This document shows, piece after piece, positions 1-9,050 of a DNA stretch of 64,000 nucleotides. Below the pieces are notes generated by a model that did no database searches, was not told the origin of the DNA, and was given only the letters and a program-made list of their open reading frames with translations. Within the stretch, counting starts at the first letter, position 1. Each line of letters starts with the position of its first letter. The stretch covers positions 434,001 through 498,000 of the forward strand of contig CAWBZX010000028.1 of assembly GCA_963793295.1 (NCBI GenBank). Direction: 5' to 3'. Source of the stretch: JAHDHW01 sp963793295. Lineage in GTDB: Bacteria > Bacteroidota > Bacteroidia > Chitinophagales > Saprospiraceae. The position numbers and the translations under genes are program-made.

Positions 1-55
1 CTGAATGTCTGAAAAACAATGATTTTATTTTTTTAACCCATAAAACTCAAACATT

Positions 56-694
56 ATGTCACTCAGACTTGGAGACACAGCACCTAATTTTACAGCAATG
101 ACTACCTTAGATGAAATTAATTTCTACGATTATTTAGGGGACAGCTGGGGATTGCTTTTTTCACATCCTGCTGATTATACACCTGTTTGTACTACAGAAC
201 TTGGACGTACCGCTCAATTGAAAAATGAATTTGACAAAAGAAACGTGAAAGTATTGGCTGTAAGCGTTGATGGCCTCGAAGATCACAAAGGTTGGATTAA
301 AGACATCAACGAAACACAGCACACAACCGTGAATTTTCCGCTTATTGCGGATGAAGATCGGAAAGTGTCAAATCTTTATGGAATGATCCATCCGAATGCT
401 TCTGAAACTTCTACTGTTCGTTCGGTATTTATTATCAGTCCGGATAAAAAGGTAAAGCTCACGCTGACTTATCCTGCATCAACTGGTAGAAATTTTAATG
501 AAATCCTACGAGTTATTGATTCTTTACAATTGACTGCATATCACAGCGTAGCAACGCCAGCTGATTGGAAAAATGGAGAAGATTGTGTCGTTGTTCCGTC
601 TATCCCTACTGAAGAAATTGCTGCGAAATTCCCAAAAGGTTATAAAGTGATAAAGCCTTATTTGAGAATGACACCGCAGCCTAACAAAGATTAA
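56..694 (+). CDS. Peroxiredoxin, 1-Cys (Prx6) type
   Basis: Thiol peroxidase that reduces hydrogen peroxide and organic hydroperoxides in the cytoplasm. The 212-residue length and the active-site stretch PADYTPVC (P38, T42, peroxidatic C45) match the Prx6 subgroup, whose members are about 210-220 residues with an extended C-terminal dimerisation region. A second cysteine lies near residue 178 (GEDC), but there is no resolving Cys in the position used by typical 2-Cys enzymes, so the 1-Cys assignment is favoured. The gene stands alone: a hairpin terminator follows the stop codon and the next gene starts after it. Family assignment is secure; the physiological reductant cannot be read from the sequence. 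Confidence 0.95.
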   Translation: MSLRLGDTAPNFTAMTTLDEINFYDYLGDSWGLLFSHPADYTPVCTTELGRTAQLKNEFDKRNVKVLAVSVDGLEDHKGWIKDINETQHTTVNFPLIADEDRKVSNLYGMIHPNASETSTVRSVFIISPDKKVKLTLTYPASTGRNFNEILRVIDSLQLTAYHSVATPADWKNGEDCVVVPSIPTEEIAAKFPKGYKVIKPYLRMTPQPNKD

Positions 695-702
695 TTTTTC
701 TA

Positions 703-737
703 AAAGCCAGATCAGTCTTTTGATTGAATCTGGCTTT
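703..737 (+). terminator. Intrinsic terminator after peroxiredoxin gene
   Basis: Ten-base perfect arms (AAAGCCAGAT at 703-712, ATCTGGCTTT at 728-737) with a 15-base loop, followed by CCTATTTTT. It argues that the downstream receptor gene starts at 771 and not at the upstream in-frame codon at 720, which lies inside the hairpin. Confidence 0.7.
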
Positions 738-770
738 CCTATTTTTATGCATCTACAATTAAGCAATTTG

Positions 771-3308
771 ATGAAACACTTTTTTACACCCTTTTTGATT
801 CTACTTTTCTCTTTTCAATTCCTGCAGGCACAAACCAAAGAGGTCGCTACCATCTTTGGAAAAGTAACTGATGCTTTAACCGGCGAACCTATCGAGTTTG
901 TCACAGTGTATTTAAAAAACACCAATATAGCTACGGAGTCTAATTCAAAAGGGGAGTATGTTTTGAAGATTCCTGTCAACGAACGCTTTACGATTGTTTT
1001 TTCCCGTATTGGATACAAAGAAGGAACTTCCCGAATAAATCCACTGAGCAATGGAGCTTCCAGAAAAGTCGATGTTGTGCTCTCGTCATCAGAATCAAAT
1101 ATTGAAGTTGTTGTAACAGAAAGTCGAATTCAGGAGGAAGGCATGATCAGAGAAAATGTAACAGAACTCAAGTTGCTTCCAACGACCACCGGAAACTTTG
1201 AAAGTGTATTACCACATATCGCATTAGGAACAAGTAGTGGAACTGGTGGTGAATTGAGCTCCCAATATAATGTTCGAGGTGGAAATTATGATGAAAATTT
1301 AGTTTATGTAAATGATTTTGAAATCTATCGCCCACAACTTATCAGATCGGGCCAGCAGGAAGGACTGACGTTTCCAAATATTGATTTAATCCGCGATTTG
1401 TCCTTTTCTTCAGGAGGTTTTGAAGCGAAATATGGCGACAAACTATCTTCGGTTTTGGATGTTCATTATAAACGGCCCGACTCGCTAAGAGCTTCCGTAG
1501 GCTTGAGTTTTTTGGGAGGCTCCGCACATATCGAAGGAAGTTTTAAAGCTGGAAAAACAAATTATAATAAGGTGCGATATCTGGTTGGCGCAAGATATAA
1601 AACAACTAAATATTTGCTGGGGACCTTGGATGTAGAAGGAGAATACATTCCTAATTTTGCTGATATCCAAGCTTATATCACCTACGATATTAATCGAAAC
1701 TGGCAAGTAGGTTTAATGGGCAATTACAATCGAAGCGAGTATCAATTTATACCGTCATCTCGAAATACTGCCTTAGGTTTGATTGATTTTGCACTAGAAC
1801 TATTCACGGTTTTTGATGGTCAGGAGATTGATAATTTTACAACAGGCATGGGAGGTATTTCTTTGACTTATTTGCCCGATCGGAATTACAATCCGTATTT
1901 TCTGAAATTTCTAGCCTCCACTTATCAGAGCAATGAAGTTGAACGCTTTGATATTATTGGTGATTATTTGTTGGGGCAGATTGAATCCGGATTGGGTAGT
2001 GATGATTTTGGGGAAGTGGTTGCCGTTTTAGGTACTGGAACGCAGCAGCAATTTGTTCGAAATTATCTGGAATCCAGAGTTACCAATTTTGAGCATAAAG
2101 GAGGAATTGAGTTTCAAATAGATAATGACGATTTAAATTCAACCAGCAGTCATTTTGTTCAGTATAGTGTCAAATATCAAAATGAAATTATAGAGGATCA
2201 GCTCAACGAATGGGAAAGGCTTGATTCTGCCGGATATTCTTTACGTTACGATACTTTAGAGGTCCTGGTTTATGATGTTCTAAAAACGCGTAACTCCTTG
2301 AATTCGAATCGTTTTAATGCTTATTTGCAAGATACGTATACTATTCAGGACACTGTGAAAGAAATGAAAATTACGTTGGGTGTACGCGCATCTTATTGGG
2401 ACCTGAACAAGGAGTTCTTTGTTTCACCCAGAGCTCAATTTTTATATAAACCGCTGAAGTGGGAGAAAGATATTTCCTTCCGTTTAGCATCGGGCCTTTA
2501 TTTTCAGTCTCCATTTTACAGAGAATTGCGAAATCCTGAGGGAGTCGTCAATGAAAACACATTGTCTCAAAAATCTGCACATATCGTTGCTGGATTAACC
2601 TGGGATTTTTATAGTGGTAAAAATAATCCAAAAAAATTCAGGTTGATTTCTGAAATCTATTTTAAATACTTGTGGGACTTAGTTTCTTATGATGTGAACA
2701 ACGTTCGTATTCGTTATTCCGGAGTGAATGATGCGACGGGTTATGTCGCTGGTTTGGATGTGCGATTAAATGGTGAATTTGTGCCGGGAGCTGAGTCATG
2801 GATCAATCTTTCGTTACTCAGAGCAAGAGAATCTCTGGATGGAATACAGCATCTAAAACGGGATATTGGGGATACAGAGGCGACACCTGTAAATGATGTT
2901 CCGCGGCCTACAGATCAATTTTTGACCCTATCCATGTTTTTTCAGGATTACTTGCCAATGAACGAAAACTTTAAAATGCACCTAAATTTTACAGTAGGTA
3001 CAGGGCTTCCTTATGGTTTACCAAACAACAATATTGTTTATAGAAACACTTATCGTTTTCCGGCTTATCACCGTGTAGACATAGGTTTTTCCGTTCAATT
3101 GTGGGATGAGTCAAGAAGGGCTAAGAAACCGAATCATCCGCTAAGATTTTCGCGAAGGACCTGGCTGAGTTTGGAGATCTTTAATTTGTTGAAAGTAGCC
3201 AACGTAGCTTCGAATACCTGGATTAAAACCATTTATAACACCCAATATGCCATTCCAAATTTTTTAACTTCAAGAAGGATTAATTTGAGACTTAAAATGG
3301 ATTTTTAA
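771..3308 (+). CDS. TonB-dependent receptor with carboxypeptidase-regulatory-like domain
   Basis: Outer-membrane active transporter; substrate unknown. From ATG 771 the protein has 845 residues and begins with a signal peptide (MKHFFTPFLILLFSFQFLQA, then Q). Next comes a carboxypeptidase-regulatory-like beta-sandwich (GKVTDALTGEPIEFVTVYL, about residues 28-105), then the TonB plug (motifs SSQYNVRGGNYDENLVYVN and KYGDKLSSVLDV) and a long beta-barrel ending in RINLRLKMDF, with the terminal aromatic typical of outer-membrane barrels. An upstream in-frame start at 720 would place 17 residues before a perfect signal peptide and overlaps the preceding terminator, so it is rejected. No SusD-like gene is adjacent, so a glycan-uptake SusCD role is not supported. 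Confidence 0.93.
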   Translation: MKHFFTPFLILLFSFQFLQAQTKEVATIFGKVTDALTGEPIEFVTVYLKNTNIATESNSKGEYVLKIPVNERFTIVFSRIGYKEGTSRINPLSNGASRKVDVVLSSSESNIEVVVTESRIQEEGMIRENVTELKLLPTTTGNFESVLPHIALGTSSGTGGELSSQYNVRGGNYDENLVYVNDFEIYRPQLIRSGQQEGLTFPNIDLIRDLSFSSGGFEAKYGDKLSSVLDVHYKRPDSLRASVGLSFLGGSAHIEGSFKAGKTNYNKVRYLVGARYKTTKYLLGTLDVEGEYIPNFADIQAYITYDINRNWQVGLMGNYNRSEYQFIPSSRNTALGLIDFALELFTVFDGQEIDNFTTGMGGISLTYLPDRNYNPYFLKFLASTYQSNEVERFDIIGDYLLGQIESGLGSDDFGEVVAVLGTGTQQQFVRNYLESRVTNFEHKGGIEFQIDNDDLNSTSSHFVQYSVKYQNEIIEDQLNEWERLDSAGYSLRYDTLEVLVYDVLKTRNSLNSNRFNAYLQDTYTIQDTVKEMKITLGVRASYWDLNKEFFVSPRAQFLYKPLKWEKDISFRLASGLYFQSPFYRELRNPEGVVNENTLSQKSAHIVAGLTWDFYSGKNNPKKFRLISEIYFKYLWDLVSYDVNNVRIRYSGVNDATGYVAGLDVRLNGEFVPGAESWINLSLLRARESLDGIQHLKRDIGDTEATPVNDVPRPTDQFLTLSMFFQDYLPMNENFKMHLNFTVGTGLPYGLPNNNIVYRNTYRFPAYHRVDIGFSVQLWDESRRAKKPNHPLRFSRRTWLSLEIFNLLKVANVASNTWIKTIYNTQYAIPNFLTSRRINLRLKMDF

Positions 3309-3375
3309 TTATGAAGTTGTTTTAAAATGGAGGTTAAAATTGATTGTAAGTGCTTGATTTTCAAGACGAAGATCC

Positions 3376-3412
3376 ATTATTTTTTCGTAGCCAAAGCTAC
3401 GGTGAAAATAAT
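3376..3412. repeat. Imperfect hairpin between receptor and beta-barrel gene
   Basis: The core CGTAGC-caaa-GCTACG (3386-3401) is flanked by complementary AT tracts (ATTATTTT on the left, AAAATAAT on the right), giving about 16-bp arms. It could be a bidirectional terminator for the receptor gene or a leader structure for the next gene. No long T-tract beyond the arm itself. Confidence 0.5.
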
Positions 3413-3504
3413 TAGCTGAAGTATTGGAACTCAATGACTTGCAAGAAAATTATCTATCTATTTTAAAACAACTTCTATATTTTCAAGCTATAAAAACAAA
3501 AAAA

Positions 3505-4142
3505 GTGAAACGAATCTTTTTATCAATTGCAATTGGGGTACTTTGCTTTCAGTTCGTACATGCTCAATTTTCCCTTGGAGTTTCAGGTGGACTAAATTTG
3601 GCGAATATAAAATATGATGTGAAAATTGGAGGGTTTGAGGGATTTGATACAAAGAACGCGCTTTATTACTTTTTTGGAATTATACCGAAATACAATATCA
3701 ATTCAAAGCTTTCTGTTAGCACTGATATTCAATATTCAATAAAAGGATATAGGTTGATGATAATGGAGTTTTTGGCATTCAAAAATATCAATATGTTTAT
3801 TTGGATGTTTTACCAAAAGTGGAATATCATGTTCTCAAATTTCTTGCGATTGGCTTAGGTTGTAATATTGGGATAAGACTTGATGAAAAACTGAAAATTG
3901 GAGATGATGCCTGGCGTAGTACCAAAGATTTTGATAGCATAAAATCCTCAGATTTTGGAATTGTTGGCTCGGTGAGAGGGACTTTCAGGAATTTTTTCAT
4001 CATTGTAGCTTATAATCATGGTTTACAAAACATTGTAAATGTCAACTATACAGACGAAATTGGACAACCGATCGATGTTAGTCAATACAACCGAAACCTT
4101 CAAATAGGTGTCGGCTACTTTATCGAATTAAAGAAAGATTAA
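3505..4142 (+). pseudogene. PorT-like outer-membrane beta-barrel protein, frameshifted
   Basis: A secreted beta-barrel protein split by a single reading-frame change. The first half starts at GTG 3505 with a signal peptide (VKRIFLSIAIGVLCFQFVHA, then QFSLGVSGGLNLANIKYD) typical of small Bacteroidota barrel proteins of the PorT type. Barrel-like sequence continues to QYSIKGYR and then leaves frame; in another frame it resumes as VDDNGVFGIQKYQYVYLDVL and runs to the stop at 4142, with a barrel-like ending (RNLQIGVGYFIELKKD). The change lies at 3751-3754 (AGGTTG) and fits one missing base; restoring it gives about 212 residues, the usual size. Whether this is a real inactivation or a sequence error cannot be decided here. 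No conserved partner is next to it. Confidence 0.75.
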
Positions 4143-4213
4143 TTTATAGCACAAATTAGCTCTTTAGAACTTTCATTGATTGCCAGTGGTTGTTTAATTA
4201 ACAACTAAAATTT

Positions 4214-4858
4214 ATGACTTCCAATCGAAAAATAATAGGTCCTGTTGAGTTGGTCATCCTTTTGATCGCCCTGCTTTTGATTGCTTATATTTTATTAAAA
4301 AGTACCGGAGGTAGCGTTTTTGAGCAAGCTGAAGAAATTCAGATTGTGGATAATCCTGTTAGCGGTGAAGGAAAAAAGCAGGTTAGAAATTATGAAATGC
4401 AAAATGAGGACCGTGTAGAAGTGATTTTACAACAACTTTCGGAGAATTATACGGATGAAAAAAATACGATGCCAAAAGATGAAATCAATTATGATAAAAC
4501 GATCTCAGAAGATGAATTGAATTATTTTGAAGAAGTCAAAGAAAAACATGCGAAGAAAGACACATCGAAAAACCCCTCTGATTGGCTTACCATATTACAA
4601 GCTTCCCACAAGACGTACAGCAAAATAAAATCTGTCTTTGAAAACGCTGATAATTCCGGCAAAGCCGTAAAAGAAGACAATGTATCAAAGATGCTCGAAA
4701 ACGCAATTATTGCAAATAATATTTATTCAAAAATTGAAGAGCTTTTTCAAATATCTGAAGAAGACGCTAAAGCTTTTGCAGAAAAAGGAAAAAATGCTGT
4801 AAGCGACTGGGCTGAATTCATTGAGCAAAATCAGCAAAAAAATACCAATGGTCAATGA
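4214..4858 (+). CDS. Hypothetical single-pass membrane protein
   Basis: I do not recognise a family. The 214-residue protein has one clear N-terminal membrane segment (about residues 11-29, PVELVILLIALLLIAYILL) with no cleavage site, so it is probably anchored with its soluble part on one face. The rest is charged and Lys/Glu-rich, probably helical (about 60-110 and 140-205), with no cysteine or obvious catalytic motif. A perfect 17-bp palindrome (GTTGTTTAATTAACAAC, 4189-4205) ends eight bases before the start codon and may be an operator or part of the untranslated leader. Flanking genes run the same way but are separated by more than 70 bp, so an operon is not obvious. Confidence 0.7.
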   Translation: MTSNRKIIGPVELVILLIALLLIAYILLKSTGGSVFEQAEEIQIVDNPVSGEGKKQVRNYEMQNEDRVEVILQQLSENYTDEKNTMPKDEINYDKTISEDELNYFEEVKEKHAKKDTSKNPSDWLTILQASHKTYSKIKSVFENADNSGKAVKEDNVSKMLENAIIANNIYSKIEELFQISEEDAKAFAEKGKNAVSDWAEFIEQNQQKNTNGQ

Positions 4859-4971
4859 TTTAGGTAAGTAGACTGGTGCCGTAGTTTTAAAAGATCAATA
4901 AATAATTGAGTCCGCAGATGTTTGCTTAAATTTGACTGTTTTTTCGTTTTCTTATTTTTAAATAATATTAA

Positions 4972-5820
4972 GTGATAAAAATTGGAGATTATTCTACACT
5001 AGAAATCCTTAAAGAACTTGATTTTGGCATGTACCTGGATGGAGGGCCTTTGGGTGAAATTCTCTTGCCGACAAAATATATTCCTGAAAATGCTAAGGTC
5101 GGCGATGAAATTGAGGTCTTTCTTTATAATGACTCGGAAGATCGTTTAATCGCAACTACCGAAAAGCCCAAAGCAAAAGTAGGGGAGTTCGCCTTATTAA
5201 AAGTCAAAGCGGTCAGTGAATATGGCGCTTTTTTGGATTGGGGTTTGTTAAAAGATTTGTTTGTTCCATTTAGGGAGCAGGTAGTGAAAATGCAGGTTGG
5301 AAATTACTATTTGGTTCGATTGTATCTTGACGAAAAGACGGACCGAATAGTCGCCTCTACGAGATGGCATCGATTTTTAGAAGATAAAAATGAAACGCTA
5401 AAGGAGCAGGAAGAGGTAGAAATTAAAATAGCGAGTCAAACTGATCTGGGATATAAAGTTATTGTAAATGATACCTATTGGGGCATTTTATATGAAAATG
5501 AGATATTCCAGCCTATCACAATCGGTGAGACCAAAAAAGCTTTCGTTAAAAAAATTAGGGAAGATGGCCGCATTGATATCATTCTAAAGAAACAGGGTGT
5601 TGAGGAAGTCGAGCATTCCAGAACCGACATTTTGAGTAAATTAAAAGCAAGTGGTGGTTTTCTTCCTTTAACGGATAAAAGTTCTCCGGAACTAATTTAT
5701 CAGGAGATGCAAATGAGTAAAAAGGCTTTTAAAAGAGCAGTCGGAAATCTCTACAAACAAAAGTTGATCGAGCTGGAAAAAGATGGAATCCGGTTGGTAG
5801 AAAAAAACAAAAGTTCCTGA
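4972..5820 (+). CDS. CvfB-like S1 RNA-binding protein
   Basis: The 282-residue protein matches the CvfB/YitL architecture: three consecutive S1-like beta-barrels (about residues 3-62, 68-130 and 140-205) and a C-terminal winged helix (about 220-280, LIYQEMQMSKKAFKRAVGNL). Motifs such as KVGDEIEVFLYND and FALLKVKAVSEYGAFLDWGL are characteristic. In Firmicutes CvfB binds RNA and affects virulence-factor and protease expression; the role in Bacteroidota is not established. GTG at 4972 is the start, because the S1 fold begins within a few residues of it. The stop codon is embedded in a strong terminator, so the gene is transcribed alone or as the last gene of a unit. Confidence 0.85.
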   Translation: MIKIGDYSTLEILKELDFGMYLDGGPLGEILLPTKYIPENAKVGDEIEVFLYNDSEDRLIATTEKPKAKVGEFALLKVKAVSEYGAFLDWGLLKDLFVPFREQVVKMQVGNYYLVRLYLDEKTDRIVASTRWHRFLEDKNETLKEQEEVEIKIASQTDLGYKVIVNDTYWGILYENEIFQPITIGETKKAFVKKIREDGRIDIILKKQGVEEVEHSRTDILSKLKASGGFLPLTDKSSPELIYQEMQMSKKAFKRAVGNLYKQKLIELEKDGIRLVEKNKSS

Positions 5821-5842
5821 TCACAATGGATCAGGAACTTTT
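5809..5842. terminator. Strong bidirectional terminator
   Basis: Fourteen-base perfect arms (5809-5822 AAAAGTTCCTGATC, 5829-5842 GATCAGGAACTTTT) around a six-base loop. The A- and T-rich ends let it act on both strands, between the convergent CvfB-like gene and the minus-strand sigma-factor operon. It contains the stop codon of the CvfB-like gene. Confidence 0.85.
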
Positions 5843-5906
5843 AAGAAAAGTCTAAAATTAAGTCATAAGTTGTACTAGAAATTTATAAAATCATTACGAG
5901 GGTCTA

Positions 5907-7667
5907 TCAAAATTGTAATATTCTACGAATATCTTCTTCACTTGTAATGTCCTGATCTACCAAATTCATAACGAAAGTATAATCACCTTCTTTAACATCT
6001 ATTTCCTTAAACTTTTCAGGTGGAAAGATTGCAAGTTTATTTTCTTTTGTGATAATCCACATTAAATTTTCTGAAAACTTATTATAAACAACATTGGTCT
6101 TATCTTTTGCATAAAAACGATAAACGGTGTTTTTGTTTTTATCAACCAGATAAGCCATTTCCTGCTTATATTTTGTGGATTTGTTGTCAACAAAATCACC
6201 TTTTAATCGATAAACCGCTGGAGGTAATGGGCGGTCACAATTCCACGTACCCAGGCTGCTGGCAGAAAAACGATTGATCACTCTTTGTTTGACCATAAGA
6301 TTGGTCGCTAAGTCATCACGGCCATTTGCTTTGTAGATGGCCAGCTTTTCCTCATAATCTTTTTCTGCGACTTTGCGCTCCAATTGCAGCCTTTTTTCCA
6401 ATTCCAATTTCTGAGTCTGCAAGGCTTCTTCTCTTTCCGCTATTTTTACCTGAAATGCGGCAAAATCCTGATTGAATTCCTGAAGTGCAGCGTCATAATC
6501 CTGGCTATTCAAAACAGGGTTGACGATTACCTTGATTTCCTTGTTTGGGTTGATCAGCGTCAATTCATAATCACGATTGTTAATTTGTTGCAATTTCATA
6601 TCTTCCCACGCTATCTGCCCAATCATGTCTTCATTGAAATCTTCATTGTTTGGTGAAACTTGCCAAAGGGTATTCGCATATTGTTTTCTGAGTTGGTTAA
6701 TCTCCTCGTGAGCTGTTCCTTCAACTTGATTTAGGTTTTTAAAACCTACTTCTTCATCGGTGAAATCAAAGTTGAATACGTAGTCGCTTCCATTGGCTCG
6801 CTCAGGCTTTAGAGGACTTGCTGGTTTTGGAATACTAGATTCTATAACCGCTAATTCTGCATTCTTTTTTTGGTCTATTTTAGAAAGTTCTCGCTGAAAT
6901 TCCTGAGCTGGGTTATATTCAGCATCGGGTTCATTTAGCAAATCACTCATATCTTGTTGAACAAATTCAATATCATCCTGACCTTTATAGACCCAGCTTC
7001 TTTTTTCTTCATCCAGTTTATAAATATTGAAAGCAGGTACATTTTCCTGGTCAGCAACAGGAATCATAATCTCAGAAACCAGCTCTACATTAATTTCTTT
7101 ACCGGGTGCGACGTTCAGGCGGATTCCATTTTGTTCAGCGAATATTTCAACCATCCCGGCTGATTCGAGAGAATAATTGATTCCGGCACTATCGTATTCC
7201 ATAGGGATACCTGACAAAAAGAAATCAACAAAATCATGAAATTCTCGATATTTAATATCCACATCACCATTTACCAATTGTCCTTTATTGTCAACAAAAG
7301 CAGCAGGAGGAACGGTAATTTTTGAACCACTTTCATAAATGTATTCTCCGCCTTGATTAACGTTGATCACTGCTTTTTCATAAGTAGGTTTTATATTTTC
7401 AAAGGGTGGGTTTATGAAAGGCTGACTGGCTAAATAATCCTGTGTGGTCATTTCTTGCTCAGAAAAAATACTGATAAAAAGAAAACCGATTAACAAAGCA
7501 GCAGCGACGCTTCCAGCTAAATAATAAAGGAATTTAAGATTTAATGGTTTTTTAACAGGAATTGTGTTGACTTGCTTGAGCAAAGCGTCAAAGTCCTTGT
7601 GTTTGTTGATCTCCTGTGAAGAAAGATCTTTGGGATTTAAATTGATATTGTAATTCTTATTTTTCAT
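5907..7667 (-). CDS. Membrane protein encoded downstream of an ECF sigma factor, possible anti-sigma-like
   Basis: Not assigned to a named family with certainty. The 586 residues comprise a short hydrophilic N-terminus (1-43), one membrane helix (about 44-69, LKFLYYLAGSVAAALLIGFLF) and a large outside domain. That domain opens with INVNQGGEYIYESGSKITVP, a start often seen in Bacteroidota proteins with a ZU5-like beta-sandwich. A charged coiled coil follows (about 395-445, rich in E, K, Q), then a domain of unknown fold. The gene lies 48 bp downstream of an ECF sigma gene in the same direction; that placement and the type II topology are what one expects of an anti-sigma or sensor partner. No zinc-binding anti-sigma motif (HxxxCxxC) is visible, so this role is inference. 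Confidence 0.75.
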   Translation of the reverse strand: MKNKNYNINLNPKDLSSQEINKHKDFDALLKQVNTIPVKKPLNLKFLYYLAGSVAAALLIGFLFISIFSEQEMTTQDYLASQPFINPPFENIKPTYEKAVINVNQGGEYIYESGSKITVPPAAFVDNKGQLVNGDVDIKYREFHDFVDFFLSGIPMEYDSAGINYSLESAGMVEIFAEQNGIRLNVAPGKEINVELVSEIMIPVADQENVPAFNIYKLDEEKRSWVYKGQDDIEFVQQDMSDLLNEPDAEYNPAQEFQRELSKIDQKKNAELAVIESSIPKPASPLKPERANGSDYVFNFDFTDEEVGFKNLNQVEGTAHEEINQLRKQYANTLWQVSPNNEDFNEDMIGQIAWEDMKLQQINNRDYELTLINPNKEIKVIVNPVLNSQDYDAALQEFNQDFAAFQVKIAEREEALQTQKLELEKRLQLERKVAEKDYEEKLAIYKANGRDDLATNLMVKQRVINRFSASSLGTWNCDRPLPPAVYRLKGDFVDNKSTKYKQEMAYLVDKNKNTVYRFYAKDKTNVVYNKFSENLMWIITKENKLAIFPPEKFKEIDVKEGDYTFVMNLVDQDITSEEDIRRILQF

Positions 7668-7715
7668 ATGCTTTTGATTTAAAAGTGAGCTAATGAATCT
7701 TTACGACGATTAAAA

Positions 7716-8363
7716 TTATAGCTCTGGAGCTCTACCTCCATTAGTATGAATTCGCAAAATTATTTTCTTTAGTTTTTCGAGTATTCGGTAGGTTTTAACT
7801 TTGGCGTTACTTTCTGTAATTCCAATAATATCCGCAATTTCTTTGAAAGGGCGCTGTTCGAAGAAACGCATCTCAATGAGTTGCACATCAGTATCTTTAA
7901 GTTCGTCAAGAGCTTGAATCAACGCATTCTGATCGCTTTCTTTATGATGGGAATCTATTTCATCTACCAGGTCACTTAGATGCGAAGTCTCGAGACTGAT
8001 GACCCTGCTTTTTTGAATATTGCGAAAATATTGGGCAACTTCATTGCTGGCTATTCGATAGAGCCAAGCGGAAAATGGTACTCCTTTAAATTGATATTTA
8101 TTGATTTTCTGAATGGCTTTTAGAAAAACCTGTGAGCAAATATCTCCTGTCAGGTTTTCATTTGCTGTACGGCGATAAATAAAACGAAAAATGCTTTCAA
8201 AATACTGATCATACAAAGGTCGGAACATTGCGGGGTCTTGTTGAGCAGCACGAATTACAGCCCATTCTTTTTGCATAGCCTCCTCCGAAACAGTATTTTT
8301 GGGTACTTCCATTCGTACGTCGTTTTTTACAAGGGTACGATTAATTTGCAAATTGGAAAACAT
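7716..8363 (-). CDS. RNA polymerase sigma factor, ECF family
   Basis: Alternative sigma factor directing RNA polymerase to a dedicated promoter set. Region 2 (about residues 45-110) contains FRFIYRRTANENLTGDICSQ and FSAWLYRIASNEVAQYFRN, and region 4 (about 150-205) contains the helix-turn-helix LIEMRFFEQRPFKEIADIIG and ITESNAKVKTYRILEKLKK. The 215-residue length is slightly above the ECF average because of a 30-residue N-terminal extension; Met18 (8312) is an alternative start. It is the first gene of a two-gene operon with the membrane protein ending at 5907. A prominent hairpin lies 43 bp upstream, in the divergent intergenic region. Confidence 0.93.
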   Translation of the reverse strand: MFSNLQINRTLVKNDVRMEVPKNTVSEEAMQKEWAVIRAAQQDPAMFRPLYDQYFESIFRFIYRRTANENLTGDICSQVFLKAIQKINKYQFKGVPFSAWLYRIASNEVAQYFRNIQKSRVISLETSHLSDLVDEIDSHHKESDQNALIQALDELKDTDVQLIEMRFFEQRPFKEIADIIGITESNAKVKTYRILEKLKKIILRIHTNGGRAPEL

Positions 8364-8405
8364 TTAGTTTAAATTTTTATAAAGGAGAAAGCAGTTGAGA
8401 TCAAA

Positions 8406-8453
8406 GCTTACCATCCACAGTCAGCCTCTGAGGCTTGACTGTGGAAGTAAGGC
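8406..8453. repeat. Long near-perfect inverted repeat in divergent promoter region
   Basis: CCACAGTCAGCCT (8415-8427) pairs with AGGCTTGACTGTGG (8431-8444) with one bulged T and a three-base loop CTG; partly complementary outer sequence extends it to 8406-8453. It lies between the minus-strand sigma gene and the plus-strand DUF1643 gene and has no T-tract, so it is not a typical terminator. It is GC-rich for its surroundings. Confidence 0.7.
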
Positions 8454-8581
8454 TATCAGCTAATCGCCATAAAGACCGTTTCAAATCCATAATGCAATTA
8501 CTTCAAAAAAGATACAGTTCAGAGAAACATTTTTTAAGATTTTATCTACTTTCAAGCTTAACTATATCAGCAGCTACAAAA

Positions 8582-9049
8582 ATGGAACGCATAGCTAAAT
8601 TTTCTGAATGCCGTACTTTTCGATATTCCTTGAAGCGTGTTTGGAATCATTCCGGTTCGAAAGTATTATTCATTGGTTTAAACCCTTCCAAAGCGGATGA
8701 ATCTGTTGATGATCCTACCATTCGAAGGTGTATTAAATTTGCAAAAGAATGGGGTTTTGGAGGTCTTTGTATGGTCAATTTATTTGCCTTTTGCACCCCT
8801 GATCCCAGCGATTTACTAAAAGTAAAAGATCCGATCGGCCCCGAAAATGACATAATTCTTAAAAAGCTGATAGCGGAAAGCGATGAAATTGTTTTGGTTT
8901 GGGGAAATAATGGCAGCTTTTTAGAAAGAAACAAAAAGATTTTGAAACAAATAAAAAACCCACGCTGTTTGAAGGTTAATAAAAATGGAGCGCCGTCTCA
9001 TCCATTGTATTTGAAAGGTGATTTAAAACCAATTCCATACTCAGTTTGA
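8582..9049 (+). CDS. DUF1643 domain protein
   Basis: The 155-residue protein starting at ATG 8582 matches the DUF1643 family: RYSLKRVW near the start, VLFIGLNPSKADESVDDPTI, CIKFAKEWGFGGLCMVNLFAF, and the glycine-rich VLVWGNNG near residue 105. The family has no established biochemical role; the conserved pattern recalls nucleotide-processing enzymes. An upstream in-frame codon at 8435 would begin inside the hairpin at 8406-8453 and add 49 residues with no counterpart in the family, so the shorter form is chosen. The stop codon is separated by one base from the start of the following acetyltransferase, indicating co-transcription. Confidence 0.85.
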   Translation: MERIAKFSECRTFRYSLKRVWNHSGSKVLFIGLNPSKADESVDDPTIRRCIKFAKEWGFGGLCMVNLFAFCTPDPSDLLKVKDPIGPENDIILKKLIAESDEIVLVWGNNGSFLERNKKILKQIKNPRCLKVNKNGAPSHPLYLKGDLKPIPYSV

Positions 9050-9050
9050 T

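Noticed and set aside
720..770. N-terminal extension of the TonB receptor
   Set aside because: It lies partly in the terminator hairpin and masks a clear signal peptide starting at 771.
8435..8581. N-terminal extension of the DUF1643 protein
   Set aside because: Starts inside the inverted repeat and has no counterpart in the family.
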